This document shows, piece by piece, positions 34,609-46,654 of a stretch of 64,000 bases of DNA. Origin of the DNA: Albugo candida (Eukaryota > Oomycota > Peronosporomycetes > Albuginales > Albuginaceae); assembly GCA_905220665.1 (NCBI GenBank), contig CAJNAR010000146.1, positions 596,876 to 660,875 on the forward strand, given 5' to 3'. Numbering within the stretch: position 1 is the first letter of the stretch; every line of letters starts with the position of its first letter. The position numbers and the translations under genes were made by a program. The notes below the pieces were generated by a model. The model had not been told where the DNA came from and made no database searches. It saw only the letters and a list, made by a program, of their open reading frames with translations.

Positions 34609-35295
34609 GAGAAAAGAACGAAGAATTTATAAGCTCAGTGAAAATTATTTTGTGATGTTGTGATATTTGAGTAGCTATTGCGTCCCCACTATCATTAGCG
34701 GGATGACAAGAATGGCACGACTGCCATGTTCGTGCCTTCTTAATGATGCTTTTTCTGTCGAAATCCTTTCATAAACGATCTTGCAAGATGTTCATGGTAG
34801 CATCAGAAGTGAATGTGAATGCTCTTGTCTTTCCTGATTGAAGTCAGTATGGATACATGAAGTATTGTTATGGTGAGACGCACAGTACCATCAAATGTAA
34901 AAAATTAGACTGAAATGGCTGACGACATTGGGTCGGAAGAATGAAATATTTTACATTCTTTCAATCAAAAAAGATAGTGAAGCATACATCAGTCACTTGG
35001 AAAATTAGTCATAATGGTCAATTTTGACTAGAGATAGGCGATGAAGCGATCGTCACATGTTTGAAGGTCTGTCGATGCTTGTCGCTCTTTTACATGCTTG
35101 CATGTGCCTATATCCACGAGCTCATATTTTACCAAGTTTCAGTCTTAGAACGTTTTATGGCCCAATTTCTTGCGCAAGTATTTAGCAAGTTTCCACAAAA
35201 TGACAACACACACCCATTTCTTCCAAGACCAATCTCGTGGCCTGTATATTAAAATACTTTCCTGCAGTAAAGGATGCATTGGAGATAGAGCTGAC
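34609..35295. other. Upstream region of the HSF-type gene
   Basis: 687 bp between the HSF-type ATG and the ligase stop. No frame longer than 63 codons and no recognisable element; it contains the HSF-type promoter. Confidence 0.4.
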
Positions 35296-38157
35296 TTAAA
35301 TTAGGTAATCGTCGTCATCGGCATCGATTTCTGCTGACACTGTTGCGAGTCCTTGTGCCCGATACAAATCCGCAATCTACACAACGATCGCTCTCAAAAA
35401 TGTACTGCGAGAAGTGATGTACATTACGTTACCTGTGCCGCTGTAGTAGCTTCTGTTGGCTTTTTATCATCACGCGCCCGTATGAATCGCGGAAATCGCA
35501 AAGAGATTCCCTTATCACGCGCGATCAAACCCATAGCGGCAGTATATTTGGGAGAAATAGATAAATCTGCCCCCAGAATTTCCCACACGCAGCTCGGCTC
35601 AAACCAGACATCTGGTTTGATATTGTCGGTGACTACATACTCACGGGGTATTTGTTCCACCTTTTTGCTTTGAAGCTGTGCATGCAAGTCTTTCAGCATC
35701 TCGTCTGACAGTCCCGTACCAAGCTTTGTGATGCACTGATACATGTCGACATCAGGATCATAGCAGGCAAGTAGGTAGGCCCCATAAACTCCAGTACGTT
35801 TACCACGGCCATGGAACGCACCGATCGGAATGAGATCTGTCGAATCACCAATACCATCGAGATAATCTTTTTTTACTTTCAACCACTTGTGAGAACGATT
35901 TGCTGGTTCGTAGGTGGCATCCTCATCAAGCGTCTTCACCATAAGACCCTCACAGTGTTCGTCGGTAGCTTTTTCTAGGAACGACCGAATCTGACCGATC
36001 GCTTCCTCAAGTGCATCGGAATCATTATCGTGCATTGTATCGGTCACATCCATGCACTGAACATATTCAAAAGAACCATCTTGAGGCTGGAATAGAGCAT
36101 GCAATTTTTCGCGTCGTTGACGCAGAGGTTTCGAGAGTAAGGACTCCCCATTGAGGTACAGCAAGTCAAAAGCGTACACGCACACAGCCACTTTGATGTC
36201 CTCAATACGAACATTCTGTTGATAGCAAAAGTGTCATTTTTAGCACTCAAAAGGAAAGTATGAATGATTCTCACCTTGCGTGAACGCGTACTGAGAACTT
36301 GAAATGGTAATCTCTTCCGAGTGGTGCGATCGATTGCGACAATCTCCGCATCAATTATGCAGTTTTTGAGCGTTTCGGACCCCGAGATTGCATCCAGAAA
36401 CTTTGATCTTACATCCGGAAAGCGTTCTGTTGTGTTCTCAAAATTTCGGGAAAAAATGCACACTTTTTGTTGCGCGCGTGACTCGAGATGGATTTGTGCA
36501 CGCTCTCCATCATATTTGTACTCACAGGTGAATGGTTTTCCTTGGAATCGATCAAAAACCATTGAATACGTCTTTGTAGGTCTTGCCAGCATCGGCGCAA
36601 TCGGAGTACCTGGTGTCAGAATACAACGGGAAGCAATAGACTCAAAGTCTCGTGGTGTTTTGAGCCATAAAGACGATCTTTCTTTTTGCACGTGGAAAAA
36701 TGCTTCAACCAGTGCATCAAAGCTTGGACGTTCGGCAAAAGCCTTCTTCACATAGGTAAGCGCCATTTGTTGTTTCTGACGATCACTTCGTTCCGACTCT
36801 TTCATAAATGCATACGTCAATGCGGTCACAATCGACTTTTCCGCTAGACCAATCCGTAATTTTCCTTGGAGCCCACGTATAATAAATTTCGCGGCTTCAC
36901 TCTGATCTTTCTCCCCTTCATTTTGACATTTCACAAGTAAATATTTGATCATGGTGCACTTTTGCTGTTGTGATTGATTGCCGGCTAACATTGCTATTTT
37001 CTTGAATTGAGAGTATACGTCACTTACGCTAAGAAAAGCGTTCTTTTGTCGAGTATTTGATGTAAAGCCTTGCAGCGTGTTCTGTTTACATCGGGCTTTC
37101 TGAGCTACTTGACCCAGATCACCTTCTTTTTGATACATTTCTTTCACAAATTTGAGACTTGTCCCAGTAGCTTCGCCGATTGCTTTCATCAGAATAGCGT
37201 CTCCGACCCCAATTTTGATATTTTCGTAAGGTGGTGCTAGATCGGTTCCTAAACAAAGATATATGCATGGTACCAGATCCTGTGGAGATTTTTCAATGAG
37301 ATTGCGATAAAATGAAGTAGTTCGATCCTGAATCACGAGCCGCGAAGTATCTTTCTCGATTTGATTTAGAAGGGTAGCCAGTGATGCGTACATCAGCGGA
37401 GTTGTTGTCTGAGAATCGGTAACAGATACAAGTTCGGTCGTCTTTGAAACATCAGTGGCCAGACAATCCATGCTAATGCCGTTGCTTGTAGTGGTAATAT
37501 TACACTCCACATCGTCATCGAAAGTTTCACTTTTTCTTGAAGTTGCTTTCTTCGTTTCTTTTTCCAGCTGATTACCGATAATGACAGCTGGGCAGCACTT
37601 TGATGAGGATAGAAACTCGACATCCGAATCTGATGAAGCGTTTTCACTTGATTCCAGTGTATCGTATTGACGTAAACGTTTGCGATTACTGGTTGCTACA
37701 CAAAAGCTGGTATCAGACTGAAATGAACCACTTTCGGTATCGAGAATTACATTCTCGCGCATTCGTCTTTAGCCCTTTTTTTGCGTTCCCGTTGCCTTCT
37801 TCTCTAACTGTAGCACCTATTTCTTCTAGATTCGTGATCGAAGACAACGAGTCTTGGGAGCAGCTGTTTCGAGCCGTAATAGGAGTGCTGTCATCACATG
37901 TACGCTTTGGAGGCTTCTGAGATGTTTCTGTATCTTTGGAGATCCCTTTGATTCGATCTCCGGCCTGTGAGCTCACGTTGAAAAAAGATCTAAAGTGCCT
38001 TATAAGCAAAACATCTCGAAAGTTATTAAGATTCGTACTTGATTGAACTCTGATTCCCCCCACGAACTTTTGCATTTGCTAGTATTATGTTTGCATACGT
38101 TGTTAGCGGAAGATTCTTTCTGAGAAACATACAACGAAAACTTCTGCTGGCGTACAT
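35296..38157 (-). CDS. LIG1: DNA ligase I (ATP-dependent), five exons
   Basis: Exons are 38039-38157, 37751-37989, 36275-37695, 35433-36215 and 35296-35376. The introns (49, 55, 59 and 56 nt) are GT-AG and the sum is exactly 881 codons (880 residues). The enzyme seals nicks during Okazaki-fragment joining and excision repair. The N-terminal ligase domain is followed by the adenylation active site EYKYDGERAQIH (Lys is the AMP acceptor), and the OB fold continues to RFPRFIRARDDKKP near the end. Splicing of exons 1 and 2 creates a perfect PCNA-binding PIP box, QSSIKSFF, that neither exon has alone. Ahead of it is a ~34-residue leader (MYASRSFRCMFLRKNLPL...) rich in Arg and Ser with no acidic residue, typical of a mitochondrial presequence. 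The ATG is the first in frame. It diverges from the pantothenate kinase gene. Confidence 0.94.
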
Positions 38158-38413
38158 TTCGCTGTCATGCTCGTGATTGTATTTATACTTGTGTACAGTA
38201 TTCTTTATATCAATACATATGGCGGGAATTGGAGCTCTTCGCGCCACATCAACGCATACTACATAAGTACGCTAGAATCGAAGACACTCAACACCCTTTT
38301 TTGTAACAAAACAATCCTTCTATGATTAAAACTTTCTATCTTAGTGACTGCTTTGTTGTGCGATCAGCGCACAGCCATCGATCCTTCGTATCCGTACTTA
38401 CGCAAAGTATTGC
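38158..38413. promoter_or_regulatory. Divergent promoter region, LIG1 / pantothenate kinase
   Basis: 256 bp between the two divergent ATGs must hold both promoters. No obvious repeat. I did not identify a specific factor site. Confidence 0.5.
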
Positions 38414-40015
38414 ATGATTCATTCGATTCACATGGCAAAAGCGCCGACCACATCGAAATGGATAACGAGCGCTTTTCTGTTTTTTTCTTCCTCTATCTTG
38501 TATCTGTCGTATCTACGTAATAAGCACAGAAAGTCGCAATGGCGTCGAAAGATACTGTTCAAACGTATCTCTGAGCAGTACGTCTTCACGTCATTTTTAT
38601 GTCATTGCTCATAGCGAATCGTGTGCACTGGTAGATCAGACTTGGGCAAATACTTTGGCATGGATATTGGCGGCACCTTGGCCAAGGTGGTTTACCTAGA
38701 AAAACACCATCCAGTTGAATCAGAAAAGTGTACAGACGCCAATCCCAAACGATCCCGTTCGCCGTCGTTGGAGGTCGTTCGGGGTGAAATGAATAAATTT
38801 GTCAATGAGAACGAGCATTTCGGTCAAACTGGTGTGCGTGACGTCCGTCTTCATATGCATTTGAAGGAATTTGAAGGTGTACGTTTGCCAAATTGTTGCG
38901 CTGTGTCATCGTTTGATCCGATTGTATGGAATGCAGACGTTCCATTTCATCCGATTTGAGTCCAATTACACGGCCGAGGCGATCAGCTTGATTTCTGAGC
39001 ATGGACTGAATCAGTCTTTGCGTATTCTTCCATGCACGGGCGGTGGAGCTTATAAAGTGAGAGCTACCTATTTTCCTCCTTGGAGCTAGTATGACGATAT
39101 CCTTTTGTGTATTCTTGCAGTATGCGCAATTGTTTTCTGACATGGCAGCCATTGAACTCAAAAAGTATGATGAGATCGAATGCATACTTCGTGGGCTCAA
39201 CTTACTGCTGGCAACTGTACCCGATGAAGTATTCACATTTGAGGTTCGTTCTGTATTCATCAAAATCGCTGTCTTGTGTCCACTGCAACATCTCGATGCA
39301 GGATATGGATCTTGAGTCGTTTTCTGCATCACGAGTGCGTACGGTACCTTTCGATCAAGACAAAGTATTTCCTTACCTCCTTGTCAGCATTGGCTCAGGC
39401 GTGAGCATACTACATGTCAAAGGTCCCGAAAATTTTGACCGCGTCAGTGGAAGTAGCATTGGAGGTGGAACGTATTGGGGTCTGTGTCGCTTACTCACAA
39501 AATGTAAGAGTTATGATGAAGCGCTGGATGTATGTGTCCATGGGACAAATTCGACTGTTGATATGAGTGTGGGGGATATTTACGGTGGAGCGTACGATAA
39601 ATTTGACCTGCCAGCGTCGACAGTAGCCAGCAGTTTTGGCAAAATGATATCTGCACGTAATTCTGTATGTGACGCCGATCTTGCACGCGCATTGCTGGTG
39701 ATGATCACTCAAAATATTGGCCAAATCGCATTCCTTAATTCCTGCTTGTACAAAACGAAACAAATCTACTTTGTCGGGAATTTCCTTCGACACAACAAGA
39801 TATCTAGCCGAACACTTGCATACGCTATCGATTTTTGGTCCAAAGGAACAATGGAAGCTAGGTTTTGTCATCATGAAGGATATTTGGGCGCCTTGGGGGC
39901 TTTCTTCATGAATGCTCAGGTCAGTGACATTTATACAGAAGTGTTCTCTGCAGGTCAAGGAACGACCAAAGCAACAACGTGTGACGAAGCAAATCTCAAA
40001 AATTCTTCATTGTAA
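38414..40015 (+). CDS. Pantothenate kinase (eukaryotic PANK type), five exons
   Basis: Exons are 38414-38577, 38635-38878, 38937-39056, 39121-39243 and 39302-40015; the introns are 57-64 nt and the total is 455 codons. The enzyme phosphorylates pantothenate with ATP, the first and controlling step of coenzyme A synthesis. Motifs are the acetate-kinase-fold phosphate loop GMDIGGTLAKVVY, a GVRDV segment, PCTGGGAYKYAQLF (formed across intron 3), VSIGSGVSIL and GSSIGGGTYWGLCRLL. The first exon encodes a single hydrophobic helix (WITSAFLFFSSSILYLSYL) followed by a strongly basic stretch, so the enzyme is probably membrane-anchored, perhaps at mitochondria or ER. A second in-frame ATG at 38432 would keep the helix. 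The family call is secure; localisation is inferred. Confidence 0.94.
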
Positions 40016-40298
40016 CAATATAGACTTTGTATGGCGATGCACCCACCCAACAAGGACTTCTAAGGTGCCTTCAACTTCCTATAGAAACACCCAGAGATTA
40101 CACTTTAGAAAACTTGCAAAAGAACCAAATGCTATCTCTTCCGAATATGGGCTGCTGACGATGTCTTCTACTGCTGCAGCGACTTGTATCTCGCAGGTGG
40201 CTTGATTTTAGCCTTCTCAGTGATATGTGTGCTCGTTCAATGGCCTCTGATGTAAATCATCCGATATGATTATTTACTTTGTTTGGCAACATGTCGAC

Positions 40299-43200
40299 TC
40301 AAACATTCTCAATGTCTTTGTAAGAACCACTTGAGCCATCCAGATCTAACATTCCTCCAGCATTTCCAGTTGAAGACATTCCATTACTTCCCACATTATC
40401 ATGACGATGCGTCAACGGAGTCGGTCCACTATTGCTATTACTATGTTGATTTCCAAAGGACAGACTGTTTGCAGCGCCAAACCATTCCAACGCATACGCT
40501 TTGTTCTTCTGGAAGGATAAATAGGCTTCTATGAGCTCTGTAGAAGCCAAGTCGTAATTCCGAGATTGTGCACGAAGTAAGATGTCCTCGATCTCTACTC
40601 GTTCGCATGAAGAAAGCGTTGCTGTAGCGGGTAATGATAACAATACTTCAGCATAAGGTGCCAACATTGGAAAGCGTAATTGATTCTGTCGCCACCAGTA
40701 CAGGGGATCCACGTTTCGCTCGGCCACTGGAAGGTTCATGTATGTGCCTAATTCTTTTTCCCAAGTGACAAAAAAATCATTTTCATCCGACAAAGTGTCT
40801 CGTGCTGAGCTCGCAGACGGTAAATGAGATAGTAAATCATCGTCATCGTCATGAGGGACGCCAGTCGCTGCTATGTCATAAGTTGACTTGCCTAATGGAT
40901 CGGAAATGCCATCAAATCCTCCATTCTTTAGCTCCGAGGTGGGATCGTGTTCCGATTGCGTATTGCGAAATGATGTCTGAGCTGACTTTGACCATCCGCT
41001 GAGCGATCGAAGGTACTTGAGACCGTTCTCTACGTCTATTTTGACTGTAACATAGCAATATTCGCGATCTTTATATCGTGGATCGAGCATTGTAGCTGCG
41101 TAACATATGCGAGGTAGCCTACAAAAACTGAAACGAAGTCTGCTTTCCAATTTTCGAAAAAGAATAGCCCAATGCAAATCGTCCGATGTTCCTCCTCTTC
41201 CCTCTTCAATCGCTTGTTTCTCTGCGTATGTAACTAACGCTGCTCCGATTGTCGAAATACTTGATATTCCATGCTTGAAGAATTCTTTATCGCTCCCGGT
41301 GAACGAGCTTTTATCTCCATGTAAAGCCTCCCAGTATCTTTGAAAAGGACGCATCTTTTTCAGATACATTGTAACCCACTCTGAAGGATACTTTGGAATA
41401 CGTTTGAGTGCAAAGGTATCCGCAAGTTGCTCCATTCTCCGTACTTGGCTTTGCAACGTGTACAAGTAATCGTAAAACCAAGGATCTTCAGACCAAGCTT
41501 CCGACTCACTTGTTTGTAAGATGCTCTTGTAGTCGAAACCTTTTGGACTTTGTTGACGGATCTGAGCATCCACTGCATTGTTACTAGAAAGAGCATGGAC
41601 AAAGGCTTCGATTGCCAATAGTTCTGTACTAAATGATTCGCTTAGAATAGATTTGCTCAGACACGGCTCGATGCTTTTGGATGAAGAGATAAACATGCTG
41701 GCTTTGAGTGTCTCGCTGCCACCATGATCATCAATCTGTGCTAAAGCAACCGAGAGATGCGGAGACTCGGACAGAGACAACTCCGATTCTAGTGAGTCGA
41801 ACTGTTGAGATAATGAGATATTTCCTCTTTGTAAGTGACCGGATTCAATGTAGACGACGACTTTGTCACGCAGTCCAATACGCTACAGAGGCACAAAATA
41901 TGAGATATTATGTGCAATTAAAAACCATGAGACTTACGTCAACGACAGTGCCGATAACCTCATCTACAAACGCAGAATCGACTCTTCGTTGAGTGTCTAA
42001 CCATTTCGTTGGTGCACAATGTACAACCACATGAAACTCACGAAAATTGACTGAAAAATGCACCGAAACAGCAAGGAATGCTTCCGAATCCAAAAGCACT
42101 TCTTTGAGTTGCCACAAATCGACTGATATTCCAACCTGTGGGTCAAAAACCAACCAACGACAGGCAAGCGCATGAGTATCGCATGATCACAGCGCAAAGC
42201 ACACTTACAGCGCGGGTACGAGCAATCAGCATTTTGGTCGTCAGTATCAAACTTTCCTGTAAAATTGTGATACTTTTCTTGAGCGCGTCTTCGGATGGAA
42301 TGGAAACGGTTTTATCGCCAACAAGCTGCTGAATGAAATGGTGAAATCCCGTACGAGTTGCAAATTCAAGTGGGAAATTCTCAAGCAATAAGAATAAAGC
42401 TGTGTTTGCCGCACGAAAGAAGAGTGTTAGAATTGGGGTACATTTCATTAGCACATATACTACACGGTTTGTACCTAATTCCTGGCTGAGTTGATCGGGA
42501 TTGAATGGAAAGGACTGGTTGACACTTCCAGACAAAAGCGTGAATGCTCCGCTCGATTGTGTCGCAACTGCCAACGCTTCTCTTTGTTCGCGCGTCAACG
42601 TCGCCGCGGCTGCAGCAACTGTAGCTTGTTGATAAAATGCAGCTGTAGCCATTGCATTGGGCGCATGTCGATATGCATATGGACTATGACCCGCTCCTAA
42701 AGAAGTCGCAAGACTGGAACCTGCATTAACAGCAGTAGCGTTTGTAGACAATCCAGCAAGTGCGGCTGCATCTGTAACATTTCCGAGCCCATGTCCCATT
42801 GCAACTGTCAGTTTCTGACGTTTAATGTGCCGCTTACTTTCGCGATGTTCTTCACAGATCAAATTCGCTTGCTGATGTGACGGGTCTGTTCTTCCAGCGG
42901 TTCTTAAATGTGATAACAAATTGGACGAATGGTGTCCCTTTACGACGCGATTGCAGAATTTACAGATCGAATTTCCCATTGTATCTTTTTCAAAGTACGC
43001 CCATACCGCAGAAACGCTTGGAGGTGCATTCAAGGAAGAGCAGGAAGATGCTGGTTTAGAGGGAGGTTGTGAGGTAGATACAGTTCCTGGTGACGTATTG
43101 GTCGCATTATTCAAACCTGATATCGTAGATGTGAAGCTCTGGGAAGCTTTAGAGCTGGCTGGATTTGTAATATCCTCGCAAGTATCATTAGTATTGCTAG

Positions 43201-43357
43201 TTCCATTCATTGGAGCATACCCAAGTCGCGGCGAGACTGATGAGGTATTACCGGTAATACTATCGTGTTTCATGTCATTGCCATTGATTTTTGTACAATC
43301 ACTTGCACAAGTTTCAGCCCCTGCGCGCGTTCCAAAATTCGTTGTACGTCTGGTCAT
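40299..43357 (-). CDS. hAT transposase-derived BED-finger protein, probably domesticated
   Basis: Exons 42209-43357, 41938-42135 and 40299-41882 join across GT-AG introns of 73 and 55 nt to 976 residues with no stop or frameshift. The N-terminal half is Ser/Thr/Ala-rich with a BED zinc finger (SVSAVWAYFEKD, then CKFCNRVVKG and a SHLRTAG/SHQ histidine cluster). The middle exon carries VGISVDLW, the first conserved Asp block of the hAT nuclease fold. The C-terminus has the hAT dimerisation domain (DPLYWWRQNQLRFPMLAPYA, then LPATATLSSCERVEIED). Long Ser-rich inserts disrupt the region where the other catalytic acids should lie, and I could not place a full DDE triad. I saw no terminal inverted repeats or target duplication. 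Intactness, host-like introns and lack of ends point to a host gene, likely DNA-binding. Confidence 0.85.
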
Positions 43358-43641
43358 TTGCAGAGAAAGCGTCTTTCAGTTTTTCCCGGTCTTGTTTCGT
43401 ATATAACGACAGGGAATGAAGAGTGAACGTTGTAATATAGGAAATGAAAGGCTTTTTTAGGGTGAAGAATATAAGGATTTTAAGTGGTAGAAACTGGCTC
43501 GCGCAATCAATGATATCAAGAAGGGATATGTATCGTGCGTTTCGCGTCCTTCAATTGAAGTGAACTATGGTAAGAGGCGTGCGTGACACAACTTGCGTAA
43601 TTAACATGCCCATGCACGGCAAGTTCGTACCGTTCTTTCAA

Positions 43642-43959
43642 CTACGATGCTGTCATAGACCGGGGTTTCAATTGTTGCAAGCGATAGTTTGTGCGATGAA
43701 AATGACATAACATCCTTCTTGGGGGCGACACCGTTGGATTGACTTTGACCTCTCGTTGCAATTGACCATATCCATTTTGTGCGCCGACCAACGGATCTAA
43801 GCTCATGTCATTTCCACGGTATTGAGTTGTCGAATATCGACCTCTATGATTGTCCGAAAGAAGATCTAGACAGAAAATCGCATTTGACAAGCGCCTCGGA
43901 ATCTTGTTATCAAACAGTGGGTACCGAGCAATGGAGATGAATGGATGAAAATAATCCAA
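43642..43959 (-). CDS. Uncertain open reading frame, unknown function
   Basis: A ~105-codon frame with a TTG at its 5' limit, so if real it must be an exon. Its frame reads on upstream to about 43,975, where a TTTAG acceptor could sit. The product has many aromatic, Arg and Pro residues (DPLVGAQNGYGQLQREVKV) and no domain I recognise. Upstream on the same strand (about 44,100-44,270) other frames are open, but I could not join them consistently. They also overlap the small plus-strand gene at 44286. Confidence 0.25.
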   Translation of the reverse strand: MDYFHPFISIARYPLFDNKIPRRLSNAIFCLDLLSDNHRGRYSTTQYRGNDMSLDPLVGAQNGYGQLQREVKVNPTVSPPRRMLCHFHRTNYRLQQLKPRSMTAS

Positions 43960-44285
43960 GTTTGTGTGATAGGCCTAAATCATCCATTAAGTGTCGTTCT
44001 CGCTACAATGTTCTACAACGAATATGAACATAGTCATATACAGATATTGAAAATGTGTTGTTAAATACTTTCTCCGTAAAGCCGACCTAAATCTGCCCTT
44101 GATCTGCTGTGAAGTAAAAGCAATGCGCAGTACTCAATCCGTTATCAATTCGGAATATTCCCATTCCGTCAGAAGAGGATTTTCGGACTGTTCGAATTGA
44201 TCGACGTTCCAGCCGTAGTTGCCTCAAAATATATGGACACGCAGGCGAGTAGGATGTATAATCGACTTTTTTGTCTATAGAGACG

Positions 44286-44586
44286 ATGGCGCAAGGTGAT
44301 CAGTATGTAGGATAATCTTTATAGACTATTGGAGTCTAAACTTCGAGGTTGTTTATTTCAGACAAAATATTGTTGGATTCCATATGGACGTCTCGCTATA
44401 TGCGTTCAAAGCTGAGATGTAAGTGAAGATTTACAGCAGCATGATGTCACAGTCGCTCTGATTTCTGACTGATATAGAGGCGCTTACTCGTGCGCTTGCA
44501 TTGATAATGCGTGCGAAACACAAATACAATATTTGAATGAAATGTGTCGCGAAGGTACGCGTGAAAGACGCTTACAAGCTCCATGA
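44286..44586 (+). CDS. Tiny three-exon Cys-containing protein; stop overlaps the Pelota start codon
   Basis: Exons 44286-44302, 44362-44418 and 44478-44586 are separated by two 59-nt introns with good signals (CA|GTATGT...TTTCAG and AT|GTAAGT...GATATAG), both phase 2. The product is 60 residues, beginning MAQGDQQNIVGFHMDVSLYA and containing four cysteines in YSCACIDNACETQ and LNEMCRE. I do not recognise it. The frame ends in TGA at 44584-44586, so its stop shares bases with the Pelota ATG at 44583 (ATGA). Two readings fit: an independent small protein gene, or a spliced upstream frame on the Pelota transcript, ending exactly where Pelota begins. Matching intron sizes and phases favour real splicing. 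The protein-coding call is moderate. Confidence 0.5.
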
Positions 44587-45986
44587 AATTGCTCAAACGA
44601 CAAATCGGTGAGAAAGATGGAGCTGGTCATGTTATTCTCCTTGCAGAAGAATCCGAAGACATGTGGCATATCTATAATCTTATACAAGTTTCCGATCAGA
44701 TCAAAACCTCGACCATACGAAAAGTTGCAAATCTTTGCATTTTCCAAGGAAATGCTAAGCTGTAACATGCTCGTAGGTCGTAAAGGAAGGCGCAACTGGG
44801 TCCACGTCTAGCCAACGTGTACGCTTGAATCTCCAGATACAAGTGAGCTATCTCTTTTCTGATCTGATCGACTCAACTGAGACTATCCGTGGTAGATCGA
44901 AGAATTTCATTTCGACCCAACGCAATGTGCACTTCGTATCAAAGGAAAGAATGTGATGGAAAATCCCCATGTCCGTGTAGGTGATGAACAAGCAATACAT
45001 CGACAAAATCCATTACCAACGTTTTTCATCATAGCTGGGCGCCTATCACACTCTGGATTTGGAAATGAATCAAAAGTTTACACTGACTAAAGAGTGCTGG
45101 GATCTCGTGTCATTGGAGCGAATTGAAATGGCTTGTGATATTTCCAAAACCGCTGAACTTGGCGCTGTGGTTATGCAACTTGGTCTAGCACATTTGTGTC
45201 TGATCAAAAGCCACATGACAGTAATAAAAGCACGGGTAGAGATGAATATTGCAAAGAAGCGAACTGGTAGCACCGCACATGGCAAGTGTGTCATCAAATT
45301 TTACGAAAGTGTAATGCAAGCAATCAAGCGACATTTTGATTTCAGTCTGCTGAAATGTGTCATCCTTGCCAGTCCGGGATTTGTCAAGGAAGATTTTCAC
45401 AAGTATTTGATGGAACAGGCTGTGCGACAAGATGATAAATTACTGCTAGAGAATAAGAGTAAATTTCTATTATGTCATTCATCATCGGGACACAAGCACG
45501 CACTGGATGAAGTCTTGAACGACGCTGTACGTGTTGTAGGACTGGAGACTATCGAATGGTGCACCGACTTACTGATTTGTTCTTTAATAGGCTGTGTTAT
45601 CCCAAGTTGCGGATACAAATGCTGTAGAAGATGTCAAGTGTCTAGATACTTTTTTCAAAATGCTCCACGAGGATCAAGATCGTGCGTACTATGGCTACAA
45701 ACACATTATGAAAGCGGACGAACAACTGGCCATTGACACTCTCATGATCACTGATGAGTTGTTCAGATCAGAGGAAATTAAAACTCGAAGAAGATACATC
45801 GATCTGGTTGAAAGTGTACGGGAGCACGGAGGCAACGTGCGGCTCTTTAGCAGTATGCACATTTCTGGCGAGAAGCTCGGACAGCTGAGCGGAATCGCCG
45901 CTATTTTGAGGTATCCTTTACCGGAATTGGACGATCCAGAAGACGATTCCGAAGAAGAAGAAAAAACAAGTCGGCCGCAGGAGTAA
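44583..45986 (+). CDS. PELO: Pelota/Dom34 ribosome-rescue factor, five exons
   Basis: Exons are 44583-44723, 44777-44842, 44896-44976, 45035-45526 and 45591-45986; the introns are 53, 53, 58 and 64 nt and the total is 392 codons (391 residues), close to the animal protein. Pelota binds stalled ribosomes with the GTPase Hbs1 and starts no-go and non-stop mRNA decay. The N-terminal Sm-like domain (MKLLKRQIGEKDGAGHVILL, EESEDMWHIYNLI) is followed by the middle eRF1-like domain (LAHLCLIKSHMTVIKARVE, ILASPGFVKEDF) and the C-terminal domain (FFKMLHEDQDRAYYG, VRLFSSMHISGEKLGQL, AILRYPLPEL). As expected for Dom34 it lacks the peptidyl-hydrolysis GGQ of eRF1. The tail is acidic. It converges on TRAPPC2L with stops 47 bp apart. 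Confidence 0.95.
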
Positions 45987-46033
45987 TTGTACACTAATAT
46001 GACCTCATTAGCAAATTGATCATACTTTCACAA

Positions 46034-46654
46034 TCAAACTGATGAAGCTATGGCACTCGGCGATGCTGCAGCCTGTGATGCCAATGAAGCTGATGGGTGA
46101 TTACTGTGGTGTGCGTTATGGAGCTGCGCTACCAAATTACACAATTCTTTTTCAAATTCCGCAGACGAAATGCACTCTCCAATCGGTGTAAAGGGATTCG
46201 AAATGACGTCCACGTAGAGCTTATGTACCTGTTCGAGAAACTACACACAAATGACTCTAGTAAGCAGCCAAACCTCATAGATAATGACTCTCAACAAACT
46301 GCTCGAACCGTTCGTATTTCCGAGTCGCGTGCTGGTTGCCGTTGCAATACGGCAATGAGTTTGATGTTCGTATTGGTTATATATCCATAAACACGGTAAT
46401 CTTCAATCGGTGAAAGAAATCCTAGATACATTTCATTCTTAGCGGCGACGGAAGTCCACGAACGAAGCTTTTCTTCCACCAGATCCAATGAGACGTGAAC
46501 GATATGATGAAACGTCAAGTCCTCATCCTCGTCGAATGTGCGTAAATATAAAGGGTTATTCTACAACAGCGAGATAGCTTCATTGTGCTCTGTCTGATTA
46601 AAGTATTCACGATGTTACCGCTGCGCCGACCACAGCAACACAAGCAATAAGCAT
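46034..46654 (-). CDS. TRAPPC2L: TRAPP complex subunit 2-like (TRAPPC2L)
   Basis: Exons 46619-46654, 46309-46560 and 46034-46240, with GT-AG introns of 58 and 68 nt, close to 164 residues. TRAPPC2L is a small longin-fold subunit of the TRAPP tethering/GEF complexes that activate Rab GTPases on the ER-Golgi route. MLIACVAVVGAANNPLYLRT is formed across intron 1. FHHIVHVSLDLVEEK, YLGFLSPIEDYRVYGYITN, SEIRT|FLEQVHKLYVDVI (across intron 2) and NPFTPIG follow the family order and spacing. The C-terminal ~20 residues are Ala/Ser-rich. The second intron begins GTTCGA, an uncommon donor that also occurs (as GTTCGT) in the pantothenate kinase gene nearby. Confidence 0.9.

Noticed and set aside
39911..39960. 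Possible 3'-terminal mini-intron in pantothenate kinase (GTCAGT...TGCAG)
   Set aside because: It would be only about 36 nt, and the uninterrupted frame already gives a normal C-terminus.
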